From positions 14,994,786 through 15,058,785 of the forward strand of contig CM056380.1 in NCBI GenBank assembly GCA_029718625.1: a stretch of 64,000 nt of DNA. The letters run 5' to 3'. The first letter of the stretch is position 1. Each line of letters opens with the position of its first letter. Of this stretch, positions 54,102 through 64,000 are shown one piece after another. This stretch comes from Synaphobranchus kaupii. Its lineage: Eukaryota > Chordata > Actinopteri > Anguilliformes > Synaphobranchidae. The translations under genes and the position numbers were made by a program. The notes under the pieces were generated by a model. That model worked only from the letters and a program-made list of their open reading frames with translations, was not told the DNA's origin and searched no databases.

Positions 54102-55482
54102 CAATGTTTCTCAATTGTTTAGACACATTTTCTGAAATTAAAACTCATTTCTCAAAATTATAAACACAAAACTCACACGGTCAACTCTGCCAAACCTCAT
54201 ATATATATATATATAAAACCTCTTGTCACTATTTTCAAAACCATGCACTCTCATCCTAAAATCACATTTTTTCCTTCAAATAATAAACACTAGTCAACAA
54301 ATGAATACAAATTATAAATGCCAATTACACACTGGTGTAAAAAATGTTATATAATTACCATTTATACTTAGCATCAGTTTGTACTCACCAACTCAAATAT
54401 ACAAAAAAAAAATATTGAGATGGTTTTTGTTGTTTTTTATTTTTTCAAATTACAAAAATGCTGGGACTAGACAAAGTAAAATAAGAAAAAACAGGAGAAA
54501 ATAAAAAAAACTACTGGGAGTAGAAAAAAAATGTAAAAGTAAAACCAAAAATAAATAATTCTGCTCTCTGCTCTTGATCAGGCTACATATTCTCATGTAC
54601 ATCACACATGATATTTTCTCTGGCCAAGCAGTGGGAGAAATGTCTTTTGGAATGACACTGCCACCCTTGGCATGACTAAGAAATGAAAAAGCAATGGTTT
54701 CATTGAACCTATTTCGAAACAGAGCATCACGGTGGAAACTCACTTATGACAACACGTGTGAGCAGCTCTGGTCTATCCTGCGTGTGTGTGTCTGACTGAG
54801 TGTGTGTGGAGCTCATTTCTGCAGCACTGTGAAAGGCACATTTCCCCCGTGTTTCAGGTCCTCTTTATGGCTGGTAAAATAAGCTACTCTCAGCTGCAGA
54901 GGAGACAGGCTCTTCCGTATTTACTCCATGTAGGGGTGGCTTCGATATGCAAACAAGGGATACTGCCAGCTTAGCTTGTGCACACTATTCTGTCCATACT
55001 GTGGTCCCCTTACATTAGGTACTCTGCAGTACAAGAATTACTGAGTATTGATATGTTACAGTAAATAACAGTAGAGCAGATCTACTTATTCTCATTTCTA
55101 AATGAGCCATTGTTCTCCACATACAGGAGAGCTCACATTTTCCCATTTCATTTGTGCTAAAGCTCCGATTGCTGATTGAATAATTAAATCGACTTGTGTT
55201 TTAGCTGTGAAGAATGGGTGTGTTCATTTATAAGTGAGTTTATAGTTTTTAATGGCAGTGTTTTTCATGTGAAAACAAGAGATACACTTTTTGAAAATTG
55301 TGCCTAAAACAGGAGAATTGTGTGAAATGTATTCAAAAAGTGTTAAAGAGATTGAAATTTGTGTTAAAACAAAATAGTGCTTGTAATTTTGAAAAGATTG
55401 TCTATTTTTTGGCACATAAACTAAATGTTTTATTAATAGGGTCATAACACCAATTTTAGTGTGTAAACAATTGAGAAAACTG
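54102..55482. mobile_element. Tc1/mariner-like non-autonomous element D, copy 1 (1.38 kb)
   Basis: Ends CAATGTTTCTCAATTGTTTA + GACAC and the complement ... GTGTGTAAACAATTGAGAAAACTG, with TA at 54100-54101 and 55483-55484. Collinear along its whole length with 61204-62592, including CTCTTTATGGCTGGTAAAAT and TTACTCCATGTAGGGGTGGC. A short GT tract lies at 54782-54812. No transposase frame. Confidence 0.85.
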
Positions 55483-55484
55483 TA

Positions 55485-56740
55485 ATAATAATCCAATGGA
55501 ATCAACAAAAACGACACTTTTCTCAAATTATCAAATTAGAAATGAGTGATTTTCTACAGTGTTTTATGGGATTGGTGAACACATTGGGTGGATCTTTGAC
55601 CATTCTTCCATACAGAATCTCCTTCATATCCTTTGGTCTGCCTTCAATTCAAACAACAACCCTTTAATCCGTCTCAGGTCTGGAGACCGAGATTGCCGTT
55701 GCAACGGGTAATGTTGTGCTCAATTTCTTGATTGATTTTGAGGTATGCTTCGAATTGTCTTGTTGAAAGATGCATTTGTGGGCAAGTTTGCTCTTCCTGG
55801 TTGAGGGAACCGGGTTTGTAAGGCCAGAATGTCTAACAAATGTACTTGAGGATTCCACTGACTTTAAGAAGAGCTCTAGGACTAGTACATAAAAACAACC
55901 CTATGAAATCAAAATATCACCATATTTCTGTTTAGGTTTGATGTTTTCTTCAACAAAAGAGTCCTTCCAACGCCATGTCTACCACTGGTGTGTGTGGCCA
56001 AAAAGCTCAAATTTGGTCTCATTTGATCATAGCCCCCAGTTCCACTTCAAGATCCAATGCCATTTCACAAACCCTTGGTGCTTAGATTTGCTTTGGAAAC
56101 CCTTTCAAAAAGCCCACAGATATATCAAAAAGGAACGGTTTGATATATCTGTGTCCCAAGATGCAGCCAAGTTTTGTAGATCTTCCACTTGGATGCTTTC
56201 TTTGCCTCTCAACCCGTCTGACTCACTGTGCTTAGGGGCAAGATGCCCTTCTGTCCTATACTAGCAAGTTTTACCGCTGTTCCACTGCCTTTAAACATCT
56301 CCAGTTACTCACCAAATAGTGGAAAGTGGTATCTTATTTTTTAATTAATTTTTTTGTAAGGTTTTCAAGGTTTTCTTCAAAGAGTTCTTTGCTTTTCCTC
56401 ATGGTGGATTTTACGTGTGCTACCTCGTTTTTATACCCCAGTGAAACAAGAAGCCGTGGGAGGCCACAACATGGTTCCGTAAGACTGAAATTAATTCTCA
56501 AAAATTAATTCTCAAAAATTTTAGTTCAAATAAGTATTAGGGGGTATTAATAATTGTGAAATATCTTTTTGGAAAACATATTACGTGGTAAACAATATAT
56601 TTTTCTCTGAGCAATTGTACTAATGTGAAAGAATATAATTTCCCAAATGGTTGAGCATATAGTTCAGATCATTATTTATTATATACAGCCTTCTTTACTC
56701 ATCTTTATCAAGGGTGTGAATAAGTTTGGAGGACACTCCA
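55485..56740 (-). pseudogene. Tc1-like transposon remnant with broken transposase
   Basis: The minus strand carries a Tc1 terminal repeat at its start (GTCCTCCAAACTTATTCACA + CCCTTGATAAAGATGAG, 56735-56695), related to the end of element A. Transposase fragments follow, including F-E-L-F-G-H-T-H-Q and, around the second catalytic Asp, F-Q-Q-D-N-S-K-H-T-S-K-S. Many stops and frame changes are present. Its far end is cut off by element D copy 1. Non-functional. Confidence 0.75.
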
Positions 56741-58729
56741 AATATATGTTTTACAAGTAACATATTTAGGTCATGAGATAAGTAGAAGAAGTTAAACTCC
56801 CAGTAATAAAGAGTGACGTTATTGTAGGCCGATGCAATTACTTGAATTAATTTACTTGAATCAATAATAAAATTTGGCGCGGATAACTGGATTCTATTCG
56901 GCATGTTCAAAAGAAAAAAGTTGGAAAACACCGGAGTCGCAGCCTTCCTGTTCCTTTGCGAAACGAAACACCTAAAACAACCACAGGGTGGCACTGTTGG
57001 ATAAATAAAAATCGTATCTCCTGATTGGTTTATTTTTATACAGTCTATGGTTTATGTCCATCCTCTAGGAACACTGGATTCACACCTACTACTCAAAACA
57101 CAATGGGTCTTCAATATAAAGGCTCTTTTGCATGTTATTTAACATAACATATTGAACAAACAATATATGTAGGGTAATACACACTGTTATTGTTTTGGGC
57201 TCATATAAGTGTGGCATCGTTTCCATTTTCTGTTGTTGTATTTTAATCCTTCTAAGCCTGAGGACTAAATTATCAATTAAAAAATGATTTATGCTGTAAA
57301 GCAAGAGGCACAGTTTCACAAAATGTACTTGTGTAATGAATGTATTTATAGAAGGGTTATGCAGAAAATATTAACAATGGTGGGAGTTGGTTCATCATTA
57401 GTTAGGATTAATTAATTGCTGTTCTGTCTGTTTAATTATTGCCGTTATCGTTTGATGGTTTATTTGTTATGGAGAATTAATTTGTATATTACAGGGAAAG
57501 ATTGAATGCAGGTAATTAGTAAAGATTGGCAGAGATATTTTTTAAGGAAAGACACTGTTTAGAGGCAGGCTTGTTCAGGGTAGGACTTGGGCAAGCTGAT
57601 CTGAGTGTGACTGAGGAGTCAGCATCAAACTTAGCCTCTGTGTGTGCTCGTGCTTTTTTATAACGCCTAAGTACATGACCACACAACCAGGGCCGCATTC
57701 CCTCCCCACGTTCTCCCCATTCAAAAAGCCTCATTATAGCAATGCTCATCTAGGATCAGTTTAGTTTTAAGCTCATAAAGGATAAGGCTTGGATATGCAC
57801 AAAAGAAACTCGATCCTAGACCAGCTTTCTGACTCTCATACTTCATAAACGTGGCCGTAAATGTGGACTCTGCTGGACTTTGGTGGACTGCAGTCTGGAT
57901 ATATATTATACAAGTCCTTTTTCTGTTTTTTTCCACTTTTACCGTACTTTTATGTAATATATATAAAAATACAGTATATAAAGACATCTGTCAGGAAATA
58001 ACCTTTTTTACCTTGTTGAAGAGCAGACCCATTTTATGTGATCTTGTTTATTTAAACACTGCTTGTGAGGCTTTGAGATATTGGGTAGGCGACACACAAC
58101 ACCCAGATTTCAAACTAAAATGCCCTTTCATTGGCTCATTTATTATGCTGAAAATGAAAAATGCATTAATAGAATGTGTAATAGATACAGTGATGACTTA
58201 TGGCGATATTTTACCGTGAATGTGCAAAAACTGCCTCTCGATTTCAGGAGCGCTTTAATTTCATAGTTTTTCATAATTACAGTCTTGTCTGTGTTTAGAT
58301 GAGTCAAAAATGCAGTGTAGATGGAATCCCAGTGCCTCTGTCCACCCATGGGACTAAATGCTTAAGCTGGTGCGTAAATCCGCCAAGTCTGAACAGAGCT
58401 CTCTGTGAATATTTAATAATGGTTTCACCTAGTCAAAAATCAATCTTAGAAACAGAGCTGCATTATTACATGTTCTTTAACAGCATAACGATTCCATCCC
58501 ATGGATTTTCATCACTGAATCCAGATTATTCTTGTATATGATGATGATATGCTTACTAGTGGGTTCCATTTTAAAAAACACATACTATAGTATATTATTT
58601 TAACAACTGGGGCTTAGAGCCTGTGACTCATTTCAGTTCAAGGATAATTTTAAAAAATTAGCCAGGTAATCACTCAACAACCTCAACTACGCAGCTTAAC
58701 CTCTCTAAAGTTCTGAAGCTTGTAAATCT
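56741..58729. other. No gene recognised
   Basis: Mostly unique sequence, AT-rich. The open frames at 57851-58219 and 58299-58541 have no recognisable domain or splice context. Confidence 0.45.
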
Positions 58730-58741
58730 AAGGACCTTCCT

Positions 58742-59104
58742 TTTTTTTAAATGTATTTTTATTTTAGATTTTTTCCTTTTTCTTCGAATTTCTCCCTATA
58801 TTACTCAATTCCCCCCCATGTAGCAACTGCTTGAATTCACCGCTGCACAACCCCGTCAGCAGGTAGTAGGAAGTAGGGGCGCCACGTCCTCTTCAGGGCG
58901 CGACTCCTCTTGCTCATGACCGCAATCTAACTCGCCCGGGGCCATTGTGTGCGCAACAAATTTCAGAGTCCCTCCCCCCACCACGGGAGCAGCCGCCAAT
59001 TGCTGCTCCCTCAGGGCACCGGCCGTACTTGGATCTGGCAGGACCGGGGATCGAACCCCCGATCATCGGGGTGCAACCTTAGACCGCTGCACCACCGCGG
59101 CGCC
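58742..59104 (-). mobile_element. tRNA-derived SINE with 12-bp target-site duplication
   Basis: On the minus strand: GGCGCCGCGGTGGTGCAGCG (A box TGGTGCAGCGG), then GGGGTTCGATCCCCGG (B box GGTTCGATCCC), then the body and an A-rich tail (plus-strand T run at 58741-58748). AAGGACCTTCCT occurs at 58730-58741 and exactly again at 59105-59116. This shows target-primed insertion. The tRNA head is well preserved, so it is relatively young. Same family as 7556-7795. Confidence 0.92.
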
Positions 59105-59116
59105 AAGGACCTTCCT

Positions 59117-60415
59117 GATGACGTGCAGAACTAAACGTGACAAAGACCAGCTCGTCGAGCAGACGAAGCCTTGCCGTGGATATCGCTGAATCGCTGCGCG
59201 TTTATCGGATTAATAAATGATTTAGTGTACGGGCCTGAGCGACAGTGGAGAGGCGGCTGAAGGAGATTTGATGTGTCAGGTATAGCTGTTGTGCCAGGGC
59301 ACAGAGACAACACTGAGCGCCGCGCGTCCTCATTAGCTGGTCTCTCTGCCGCCGCTGCATCCATTGCCCTGGATGTCCCCTATGGCTACTAACAAATTGG
59401 TGACAGCTATCCGACCCACAGCGAATGGCTACACTGGCCGCTATCGGGCGCTGCCCATGACAGGTGGTACAGCGGGCCTAAGCGCACTGATTACTTGGGT
59501 TACTTTGCCTCAAGGGCATAACAGCAGCTTCAGGTTTCACGGAAATTAAACGCAGACAAACCGTTCCTCCGCCATCACCGAAAACTAAAATTGTACCATT
59601 GGTGGAACTTCACCTTCCCACGCCCTTTTCCTGTCACAAATGTCAGACGTTAATAAGTTTATTACGGAGTAAAGGAAAGAAAAACAAGCCAACACTGCCT
59701 GGCGCAACTCGAGCCGGCTAAAGGAAGGACGCGTTCGCGGGTTTCCATGTCAACGGCGTAATGAGGGGCCCCCGCTCAGCGACGACTTTCATTCTCCTGG
59801 TTTGGCGTAGCAGGTGCGCCCGCGAGGAGCTGAGAGCAGGGCCGAAACAGCGCTGCTGCTGTCAACCGCCCTTCTTCATCAGAGTCGCATGGTTGCCATA
59901 GAAGCCAGGGGGAAGCGCAGTGGAAACAGTACAACGAACAGCCGCATCTCATTATTTAAAAAAAGGAATGTCAGTCTCGCCGAAGGATTTGTCTGTTTTG
60001 CCGCCCTTATTTTATTTATTTATTTATTTATTGCAGAATTTCATATGAATGTCGACTGTGGCAATTATATTAGGATGACAGCTGGTGATGCAAGACAGAA
60101 TGTTCCAGATCTGCAGTGAAACAGAAGTTCTGGGCTTGTGTTTTTGGATTTACCTCTATGTCTCTATGTGAACTCATTCTGTCTGACCGGTAACTGGAAT
60201 CCATAATAACCTACTGCACTCCAAAGTCCCACACATTGTTCATTATCATGATTCTTAAAACTGTACCTTACCCGGTCAGCTCTAACCACGATAAGCACTT
60301 TCCTCCAGTTAAACTGGGGAAATCTAAAGTCCTCATTATTGGTCCTCATTATTCTGCATATTAAAAAAAAAACTTGTGAAGTCGTGCTACTACCTACTCA
60401 GGAATATAGCTAAAA
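59117..60415. other. GC-richer unique region, no gene recognised
   Basis: 59120-59900 is CpG-rich compared with its flanks and looks non-repetitive. Open frames there (59364, 59814) have no recognisable product. A regulatory island or conserved non-coding element is possible. (TTTA)n lies at about 60010-60032. Confidence 0.35.
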
Positions 60416-60419
60416 TGAG

Positions 60420-60905
60420 TTCTGTCAGGACAACCCGCGTATTAAAATTGCATGCTTTAATGAATGTGCAGTAGGCTACAATTATTTTGGTTTGGCGAAA
60501 TTGGTGCTGAATGGCTCTGCTTTAGGTACTACTCTGGAGCACGGGCATCTCACCGCTATACAGGAGATGACCAGAAACCCCCCGTACCAAAAGCAGATCC
60601 AAACAACAGGTGGAAGCTGGGGTGGTGGAGGAGCTTCTTTTTTTTTACACAGAAACAAAGCAAACAAAAGGCAGACATCAGTGACCAGCACAGGGAGGGT
60701 TAGGGTTAGAGTTAGGGTATCAGTGACCAGCACAGGGAGGGTTAGGGTTAGGGGAGCAGTGACCAGCACAGGGAGGGTTAGGGTTAGAGGTGTGTGTCAT
60801 TAGAGGTGTGTGCATGTGATTGGTTGAGTATGAGACCAATAGTCGGCTACAGCGAGAGTTTCCCGACAGAACTTCCTTTTCGCACTTCATTCGCGACGCC
60901 CATAA
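60420..60905. repeat. Dispersed repeat E, copy 2, with hairpin and TTAGGG insertion
   Basis: Collinear with 23775-24205. The hairpin here is GGCTCTGCTTTAGGTAC and GTACCAAAAGCAGATCC (17-bp stem, two mismatches) with inner CATCTC/GAGATG. The two halves are separated by the TTAGGG-containing tandem at 60690-60795. Confidence 0.7.
60690..60795. repeat. Tandem of about 42 bp with telomere-like TTAGGG pairs, 3 copies
   Basis: CAGTGACCAGCACAGGGAGG + GTTAGGGTTAG recurs three times, each with two or three TTAGGG-type hexamers. Too short and interrupted to be a telomere. Confidence 0.9.
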
Positions 60906-61203
60906 CCGCTTTGTCTTTTGAGGATTGTCGGGTAAGTGAGGAATTAGGTAAAATGTGTATTTTCTGAATCCAGCGGTTCCAACAGTCAATGTTTTGGCAC
61001 TCTGAATACTGAACACAAGCGATATTGCGTGCTATAACCCCTCACTTAACCTACATTCAAATTTTTTTACGTGATTTAATTTAATAATTCTTATTAAAAA
61101 TGACATCAATTAAATCGCCAAATTTGTTGATAGGTAAGTCGAACAGTAACCTGGTGGATCAACTAACAAGTCAAAACAAAGTCTAAATCAAGTCTTAAGA
61201 TTA

Positions 61204-62592
61204 CAGTTTTTCTCAATTATTTAGACACATTTTCTGAAATGAAAACTAATTTCTAAAAATTGTAAACACAAAACCCACACGGTCAACTCTTTCTGCAAAA
61301 CTTCATATACATGTATCTCTTGTCAAAATCAAACACTATTTTCAAAACTCTCATCCCACAAATAATAAACACTAGTCAACAAATTAATACAAATTATAAA
61401 TGCCAATTACACACGGGTGTAAAAAATGAAAGACACTATTACTATTATATTACTTAGGCATCAGTATTGTTTGAGTGTACTGGCCAACTCAAATATACAA
61501 AAACAACTGTGAGATGGTTTTTGTTGTTTTTTATTTTTCCAAATTACAAAAATGTTGGGAGTAGACTAAGTAAAATAAGGAAAAACAGGAGAAAATGAAA
61601 AATATTTAAAAAAACTACTGTACTGGGAGTGAACAAAAAATGTAAATGTAAAACCAAAAATAAATTATTCTGCTCTCTGCTCTTTCACATATTATATTTT
61701 ATTTTCTCTCGCCAAGCAGCGGGAGAAGTGTCTTTTGGAATGACACAGCCACCCTTGGCATGAATTAAAAAGCAATAGTTTCATTGAACCAATTTCAAAA
61801 CAGAGCATCATGGTGGAAACTCACATATGACAACACGTGCTAGCTGCTCTGGTCTTATCTTGTGTGTGTGTGTGTGCGTGTGTATGTGTGTGTGTGTGTG
61901 TGTGTTTTTGTTTGTACGTGCATGTGTGTGTCTGAGTGGAACTTATTTCGGCAGCACTGTGAAAGGCATATTTCCCCATGTGTTTCAGGTCCTCTTTAAG
62001 GCTGGTAAGATAACTCTTAGCTGCAGAGGGGACAGACTTTCTCGTATTTACTCCATGTAGGGGTGGCTTCGGTATGCACACAAGGGATACTCCCAGCTTA
62101 GCTTGTGCATACTGTGGTCCCCTGGTAGTAGTATACATTAGGTACTCTGCAGTACAGGAATCACTGAGTATTGATATGTTACAGTAAATAACAATAGAGC
62201 AGATCTACCTATTCTCATTTCTAAATGTTCGTCAGCCATTGTTCTCCACATACTGGAGAGCTCACATTTTCCCCTTTTATTTGTGCTAAAGCTCTGATTG
62301 CTGATTGAATAATTAAACCAACTAGTGTTTTACCTGTGAGGAATGTGTGTGTTAATTGATAAGTGAGTTTATTGTTTTTAATGGCAGTGTTTTTCATGTG
62401 GAAACCAGAGATATACTTTTTGAAAACTGTACCTAAAACAGGAGAATTGTGTGAAATGTATTCAAAAAGTGTTAAGGGGACTGAAATGAGTGCTTATAAT
62501 TTTGAAAAATCTATTTGTTGGCACATAAACTTAATGTTTTATTTATAGGGTCATAATACCAATTTTAGTGTCTAAACAATTGAAAAAAACTC
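61204..62592. mobile_element. Tc1/mariner-like non-autonomous element D, copy 2
   Basis: Left end CAGTTTTTCTCAATTATTTA + GACAC, with TA at 61202-61203. The right end (... AGTGTCTAAACAATTGAAAA) is eroded and its TA is not clear. Collinear with 54102-55482. Contains a longer (GT)n tract (61861-61910). Confidence 0.8.
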
Positions 62593-62746
62593 AAAATAAA
62601 TTTTATTAAATTAAAAACAGTCAATTACAATAATGACTTGAAATCATACGTTCACTAATGAATGTAGGCTGACTACTTATAATTTACAAAAAGGAAGACA
62701 TTAAACCAGACATTAATTAGAAGATACCAGTAAAGAGAGTGTAACG

Positions 62747-63530
62747 CTCCGTTCCCATCCTGTCCGTTTTCCGTGTTTTGCCCTTTCCCTCCGTGTCATG
62801 TTTGATTCCCATTGTCCGTGTTTTTCCCCTTGCTGCAGACTGGGCGTGTTCCCTCCGTTTGTTTCACTCCTTTTCCCCACTCCTGTCTCAGCCTATCTCC
62901 TTCCTCCATTTCGGCATGCATTCCTCACACTCCGCTCTGTTCAATCACCCACGCTTACATTTGCACGCTTTCTTAATTGTTTCCAATCTCACTCCCTATT
63001 TAACCCTCCTGCTGGCTGCTATCCAGCGCCAGTTCGTTAACGTTGTTTCGTTTGTATCCTGGTTTAGTATTCCCTTATCTGTTTATCTTGCTACAGTTTG
63101 GTTCTGTCTCGGTGCTTAAATGCACACTGCCTACTGTTGTTTGCTAGTCTGTCCTGTTTATATGCGGTCCTACCTGCCGCGCCTTGCCTGTCTCGTTAAC
63201 CACTACTCTATTGTTTCTGCCAGTCTGCAGTGGTGTGCTACTCCCTGATTGTGTTGCGGTACCCCCGCTTCCACCTGATGTTGCGCCCACAGCGGGGCGT
63301 TCTGCTCCTCCATTCTACAGTGGTTCCTGTCAGGCCGTGGCTACCGCCTTTGTTACGGTTCCGGTTGCATCTACTGCTGTTGCCCTGCTGCCTCAACCGG
63401 GCCAACCCGAGGTCCGCTGCACTGCCCTGCCCTGCTCTATTCTGCCGCAACCCCTTCCTCTGCTTCAACTACCTGGTTACCTGTTACTAGTACACCCCGG
63501 TTTCCCCTCCTCTAAATTTCATGTATTTCC
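62747..63530 (+). repeat. Possible LTR or retroelement fragment
   Basis: Starts TGTAACGCTCCGTTCC after AT-rich flank and switches to pyrimidine-rich composition. It has a TATTTAA promoter-like motif at 62998, as in many fish Gypsy-type LTRs. No primer-binding site, CA end, second LTR or retroviral-type coding was identified. Open frames of 80-116 codons show no domain. Confidence 0.3.
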
Positions 63531-63644
63531 ATAACCGGTTGTCTGTGCTTTATGTCCTCCCTCACTTCAGGAGACAAGTTCGAAGCTTATTTATTGGATG
63601 CCTAGCACTCCTCCTATCCGTCCCGTCTGTCCAGATCCGGCAAG

Positions 63645-64000
63645 TCCAGTTCCGGTTTGGAACAATTCCTGAGAGACCCGCAGAGTCCAGTTCCGGTCTG
63701 GAACATTCCAGTGTTCCAGTTTGTCCAGTTCCAGTTTGACCCGATCCAGTTCCTGTCCAGTCCAGTTCCGGTTTGGAACATCCAGTGTTCCGTACCAAGT
63801 CCAGTTCCAGTTTGGAACACCCAGTGTTCCAGTTAAGTCCAGTTCCAGTTTGACCCGATCCAGTTCCTGTCCAGTCCAGTTCCGGTTTGGAACTCCAGGG
63901 TTCCAGTACAAAGTCCAGTTCCGGCCTGGAACATCCTGTGTTCCAGTACAAGTCCAGTTCCGGCTTGGAACATTCCGCGTTCCAGTTCAAGTCCAGCTCC
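63645..64000. repeat. Tandem repeat with GGAAC...GTTCC palindromes, continues beyond window
   Basis: CAAGTCCAGTTCCGGTTTGG + AACATCCAGTGTTCCAGT repeats with a period of about 38-40 bp, and a longer register includes TTTGACCCGATCCAGTTCCT. Repetitive Asn-Trp/Thr-Gly frames on the minus strand are artefacts. Confidence 0.9.

Noticed and set aside
60690..60795. True telomere or chromosome end
   Set aside because: Only two or three hexamers per unit, interrupted, with ordinary sequence on both sides.
62778..63534. Overlapping frames of 80-116 codons
   Set aside because: Pyrimidine-rich composition gives long frames; no retroelement or host domain recognised.

Overview
This is eukaryotic nuclear DNA, almost certainly from a teleost (ray-finned) fish. 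Three things point there. Two vertebrate genes are present with canonical introns and low coding density. The repeats are typical of fish: Sleeping Beauty-type and other Tc1/mariner elements, a DIRS tyrosine-recombinase retrotransposon, an L2-like LINE, tRNA- and 5S-derived SINEs, and hAT-like elements. There is also an NLR-family leucine-rich-repeat exon of the kind greatly expanded in fishes. I cannot name the species.

Genes. (1) The terminal coding exon of a ppp1r16b (TIMAP)-like gene lies on + at 19721-20185. A long 3'UTR with (GT)n arrays follows, ending near an AATAAA at 23663; the earlier exons are not seen and must lie left of the window. (2) A complete three-exon fam210b-like gene lies on +, with coding exons 34305-34877, 41334-41512 and 48278-48494. 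Intron phases agree and the predicted mitochondrial DUF1279 protein is 322 residues. (3) Two broken or orphan exons lie near the left edge: an NLR-type LRR exon on - (2334-2770), and a decayed ING3-like PHD-finger terminal exon on + (about 5009-5115).

Layout. 1-2.1 kb: nested Tc1-type elements. 2.3-5.1 kb: NLR exon, 42-bp minisatellite, ING3 relic. 6.5-9.4 kb: local duplications, SINEs, 5S-derived sequence and a tandem cluster of tRNA-like units. 11-12.8 kb: nested palindromic DNA transposons. 13.4-18.3 kb: a 500-N gap followed by a DIRS element. 18.3-18.9 kb: LINE fragment. 19.7-23.7 kb: end of ppp1r16b. 26.8-29.0 kb: a 46-bp satellite with higher-order structure. 31.1-32.0 kb: dead Tc1 transposase. 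34.3-49 kb: fam210b, with two sister minisatellites (30-bp and 32-bp units) in intron 2. 49.2-64 kb: hAT-like, Tc1/mariner-like and SINE insertions, an LTR-like stretch and a tandem repeat running off the end.

Most long open frames here are artefacts of tandem repeats without stop codons, not genes. I saw no CRISPR array, operon, phage or bacterial feature. The most unusual signals are: a palindromic core shared by several different Tc1-type terminal repeats; the tandem tRNA-like array; the 46-bp satellite with a nearby single copy resembling its founder; and a pair of dispersed repeats with a conserved long hairpin.
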